Below, one piece after another: positions 5,196 to 7,529 of a DNA stretch of 7,529 nucleotides (positions are counted from its first letter, which is position 1; each line of letters starts with the position of its first letter). Under the pieces are notes generated by a model. It saw only the letters and a list, made by a program, of their open reading frames with translations, ran no database searches and was not told where the DNA came from. The position numbers and the translations under genes are program-made. Origin of the DNA: JAICIG01 sp035532215. Lineage in GTDB: Bacteria; Planctomycetota; Planctomycetia; Pirellulales; JAICIG01. Where the stretch lies: positions 1 through 7,529 of the forward strand of contig DATKRK010000378.1 of NCBI GenBank assembly GCA_035532215.1, written 5' to 3'.

Positions 5196-6362
5196 ATGGC
5201 CATCCAATTCGTTTGTCCCTACGGCCATCGCTTGAAAGTGCCCGAACACCGGGCGGGCAAAAAGGGCCGCTGCCCGAAGTGCTATCAACGCGTGATTGTG
5301 CCGGTGCCGAACCCGTTGCCCAGCGGGAAGGAGAAAAAGCCCTGGAACGCGACGACAGGAGATGGGATTCTGTCGGACGATCAGGATACGCCCGGGTTCT
5401 CGGATGACGACATCCTCGACAACCCGTTTCTCGAAAACCTGCTCGAAAAAATCGGCGCGCCGCGGCTGGCCGCCGACAACCCGCCCGAGCATGAACAGCC
5501 GCCCGAGCCGATCGAGGCGGAACTCGAACTGCCGCCGGAAATCTTGACGTTCGCCGCGGAAGCGGCGCCGCCAACCGAGCCGCCCCTGCCGCTGACGCCG
5601 CCTTCGCCCGACCTCGTCTTCGCTCGCACCGAGCCCGAATCTCCGGCCGTTGGGGCGTTCGAAGATCTCCCCGAAATCGTGATCGGCGCCGCGTCTCAAA
5701 CTCCTCCGCTCGCGCCGCCGCCTTTGGAGCAGCCGCCGAGCGAAGTTTCCATCGTCCACGCCCCGCCGCCGGTGACTGCGCCGCCGGTGACCGCACCGGC
5801 CCCGAATCCGTCGGCGGCAAACTCGTCGCTCGCAACGACGACGTCCCAAGCGGCATCGAGCGTCGCCGTTCCGCGGTGGGTCGCGCGAGCGCGGGCGGAA
5901 CTGGCCGAGCGGTCGTATCGCCCCAACCCGCAGCAACTCGAAAACGTCTATTGGCTGGCGTTGGTGCTATTGTTCGTGATCGTGTTTACCTCGGCCCCCG
6001 CGTTGGGCTTTTTGCGATTGGACGAGGCGCCGCGCTGGGCGCAAGCGATGCTGCTCGTCGCGGGGCTGCAAGCGGCTTACGCCGCCTGGCTGGCGATCGT
6101 GCCCGATTGGAGCACGGTGCGGGTCGGCATGTGGCTCTTCGCCGCGTCGGCCTTCGCCTACGCGGCGGCCTCGGGCATGTACGGCATGGCCGGCGGCGGC
6201 GAACTGCCGCTGGAGCTGACCGGCTCGCGCACCTCGGCCGCCGGCTGGTGCGGGGCCAATTCGCTGGTCCTCGGCCTGATGAGTTACGCCTGCGGGCAGG
6301 TTTGCGCCAACTGGCGCCGGGCGGATTTCATCGCCTATTCGGCATCGCGCCGCGCGGTTTAG
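5196..6362 (+). CDS. Zinc-ribbon, proline-rich, four-helix membrane protein
   Basis: This 388-residue protein has a three-part layout. Residues 1-36 form a zinc-ribbon-like module: Cys7 and His11 (CPYGH), then Cys26 and Cys29 (CPKC), with LKVP and AGKKG between. The usual first CxxC is replaced by Cys-x3-His. Residues 90-225 are rich in proline, alanine and acidic residues and probably disordered. The C-terminal part has hydrophobic helices at about 251-273, 283-302, 308-331 and 347-369. The ribbon and linker should face one side of the membrane, probably the cytoplasm, with the helices as anchor. Proteins of this layout are common in planctomycetes (recalled, not searched), but no function is known to me. 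No Shine-Dalgarno site precedes the ATG; the start is supported by the ribbon beginning at once. It converges with the next gene, with 13 bases between the stops. Confidence 0.8.
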   Translation: MAIQFVCPYGHRLKVPEHRAGKKGRCPKCYQRVIVPVPNPLPSGKEKKPWNATTGDGILSDDQDTPGFSDDDILDNPFLENLLEKIGAPRLAADNPPEHEQPPEPIEAELELPPEILTFAAEAAPPTEPPLPLTPPSPDLVFARTEPESPAVGAFEDLPEIVIGAASQTPPLAPPPLEQPPSEVSIVHAPPPVTAPPVTAPAPNPSAANSSLATTTSQAASSVAVPRWVARARAELAERSYRPNPQQLENVYWLALVLLFVIVFTSAPALGFLRLDEAPRWAQAMLLVAGLQAAYAAWLAIVPDWSTVRVGMWLFAASAFAYAAASGMYGMAGGGELPLELTGSRTSAAGWCGANSLVLGLMSYACGQVCANWRRADFIAYSASRRAV

Positions 6363-6375
6363 GCGGCACGCCGGA

Positions 6376-7529
6376 CTACAGCGTCCCGAAGCGCGTGATG
6401 CTGAACGACGTGGCGGCGCTGAACGGCACGATGCCCCACAACCCGTGCGTGAAGACCAGGTCGATCACGTTGTTGGCCACCAGGATGCCGGTCTTGGGAA
6501 TCAGCACGATGTCGGAATCGTTGAGCCAGATTTCGTCGGCCGGGCAAGGCCGCTTGCCGTAAAGCGGGCCGCGGAGATCGAGCATCGTGGCCATCAGCCG
6601 CCAATCGTCGCCGCGGCGGAAGACCACCGTTCTCCAGAGATTGCCGCCGTGGTTCCAACCGCCGGCGATGCTGATGGCCTGCATCACCGTGGTCGGGCCT
6701 TCCAATACGTAGCGGCCGGGCAGCCGGACTTCGCCCAGCACGTAAACGTATCGCGGCGCCCGCGTGGCCAGCACGGGCGTGATCTCGATGCCTTCGACCT
6801 CGGCGGCATAACGCTCGTCGAGCTCGCGCTTCAACTCGTTGAGCGACAAACCTTGGGCCGGGACCGAACCGACGGCCGGCAATTGAATGGTGCCTTCCGG
6901 CGTGACCCTGGCTCGCCGCGACTGGCCGCCGAAACCGAAGCGGCTGTCGACCGTGGCGCGCAGGTCTTCGAGCTGCGTGTTGACGCGCAACGGCGTGATG
7001 GTGACGGCCGGCGACTTGTAAAACTTCTGATACAGCTTCTCGACCTCTTCGCGCAACTGGGGCACCGTGCGGTGCGTGGCTTTCACCTGGCCCAACAAGG
7101 GCAATGTGATCGTGCCGTCGGGCTGCACGATCAACTCGCGATTGAGCAGCTCGTCGCTCAGCGACTCGACCCGAATCTCGTCGCCCACGTTCAATTGATA
7201 CGGCTTCGACGTCTCTTCGCGCGTCAGGCGGTAGACGAACTCCAACTCGTCGTCGACGCGCAGCCGGTACTCGGGCACGTGGGCCAGACGTTCGTGCCCG
7301 ACGTATTCGCCTTGGGCGTAGCGCTGCCAGGCAATCGGCCGCGCGGCCTGCCAGCCGAGTTCGCCGCACTCGGCCGTTGCGCAATCGAGCCCCGCGATCG
7401 GATACGGCGCCGCGGGCCCCAGGGCCTGGCAAAGCTCGATCTGGCTGGCGGAGTCGTAACGGGCGATGGAGATGTCCGCCAGTCCGTGGGGCGGCCTTCC
7501 AGGCCGTCGGCTATTGACGGCCTGGAAGG
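6376..7529 (-). CDS. Polysaccharide export (Wza-like) protein, N terminus beyond window
   Basis: Visible are 383 codons of an outer-membrane polysaccharide exporter, the family whose members form the channel for capsule or exopolysaccharide. EYRLRVDDELEFVYRL begins at about 7272 and YQLNVGDEI at 7200 starts the poly-export domain (to about 6990, with LIVQPDGTITLPLLGQV). A second such segment (RVTPEGTIQLPAVGSV, from 6909) and an SLBB-type domain (YVYVLGEVRLPGRYVL at 6750-6703, then AGGW) follow. The C-terminal part contains DSDIVLIPKTG. A GTG at 7278 could be taken as a start, but the frame stays open to the window edge with no ATG, GTG or TTG start between, and its upstream residues (PIAGLDCATAECGELGW and others) look like genuine family sequence. 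The signal peptide and lipidation site must therefore lie outside. The other secretion genes are not in view. Confidence 0.88.
   Translation of the reverse strand, partial: FQAVNSRRPGRPPHGLADISIARYDSASQIELCQALGPAAPYPIAGLDCATAECGELGWQAARPIAWQRYAQGEYVGHERLAHVPEYRLRVDDELEFVYRLTREETSKPYQLNVGDEIRVESLSDELLNRELIVQPDGTITLPLLGQVKATHRTVPQLREEVEKLYQKFYKSPAVTITPLRVNTQLEDLRATVDSRFGFGGQSRRARVTPEGTIQLPAVGSVPAQGLSLNELKRELDERYAAEVEGIEITPVLATRAPRYVYVLGEVRLPGRYVLEGPTTVMQAISIAGGWNHGGNLWRTVVFRRGDDWRLMATMLDLRGPLYGKRPCPADEIWLNDSDIVLIPKTGILVANNVIDLVFTHGLWGIVPFSAATSFSITRFGTL
7495..7529. repeat. 14-bp perfect inverted repeat inside the export-protein frame (family C)
   Basis: The arms ccttccaggccgtc (7495-7508) and gacggcctggaagg (7516-7529) are exact reverse complements around a 7-nt loop. 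The right arm reaches the window edge, so it may be longer. It sits in the open reading frame of the export protein, and reads as an Arg/Pro-rich segment there. Confidence 0.85.

Noticed and set aside
5061..5936. Minus-strand open frames opposite the zinc-ribbon protein gene
   Set aside because: They are Arg-rich antisense frames; the plus strand holds the zinc ribbon and the membrane helices.

Overview
The window is GC-rich DNA that looks like a planctomycete chromosome (Pirellulales-like). The reasons are the small proteins that start with a 'QFSL'-type membrane anchor, the leucine-rich-repeat protein with the same anchor and exact 'VTDAGL' repeats, the zinc-ribbon/proline-rich/membrane protein of unknown function, and several families of short self-complementary GC-rich repeats between genes. 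This assignment comes from sequence style, not from a marker gene.

Layout. Positions 1-100 hold a nested inverted-repeat element that can fold as a closed multibranch structure. Next come two enzyme genes on the plus strand. One is a Tat-exported sulfite-oxidase-family molybdoenzyme (201-1469). The other is a fumarylacetoacetate-hydrolase (FAH) family enzyme (1637-2596). Both have clear Shine-Dalgarno sites. A perfect 29-bp inverted repeat, whose arms are themselves hairpins, lies between them. From 2618 to 3996 there are three small plus-strand genes for multi-pass membrane proteins with related N termini. They are bracketed by three direct copies of a 25-nt repeat on the left and three inverted copies on the right. 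The right-hand copies run into the reading frame of the third gene. After about 300 bases without a convincing gene comes a minus-strand membrane-anchored leucine-rich-repeat protein (4302-5024). Divergent from it is a zinc-ribbon/proline-rich/four-helix membrane protein (5196-6362). Convergent with that, 13 bases away, is a polysaccharide-export (Wza-like) lipid-envelope protein (6376-7529), whose start lies beyond the window edge.

How the genes relate. No single pathway is evident. The two enzyme genes could be co-transcribed, but the strong stem-loop between them argues for separation or for unequal expression. The polysaccharide-export protein implies capsule or exopolysaccharide secretion, with its partners outside the window. 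The centre (2600-5050) is the lineage-specific part: four proteins with the same N-terminal anchor, lower GC in places (4741-4800 is 50% GC against 70% at 661-720), no Shine-Dalgarno sites, and dense short repeats. It is the best place to look for something undescribed, but nothing in it identifies a function.
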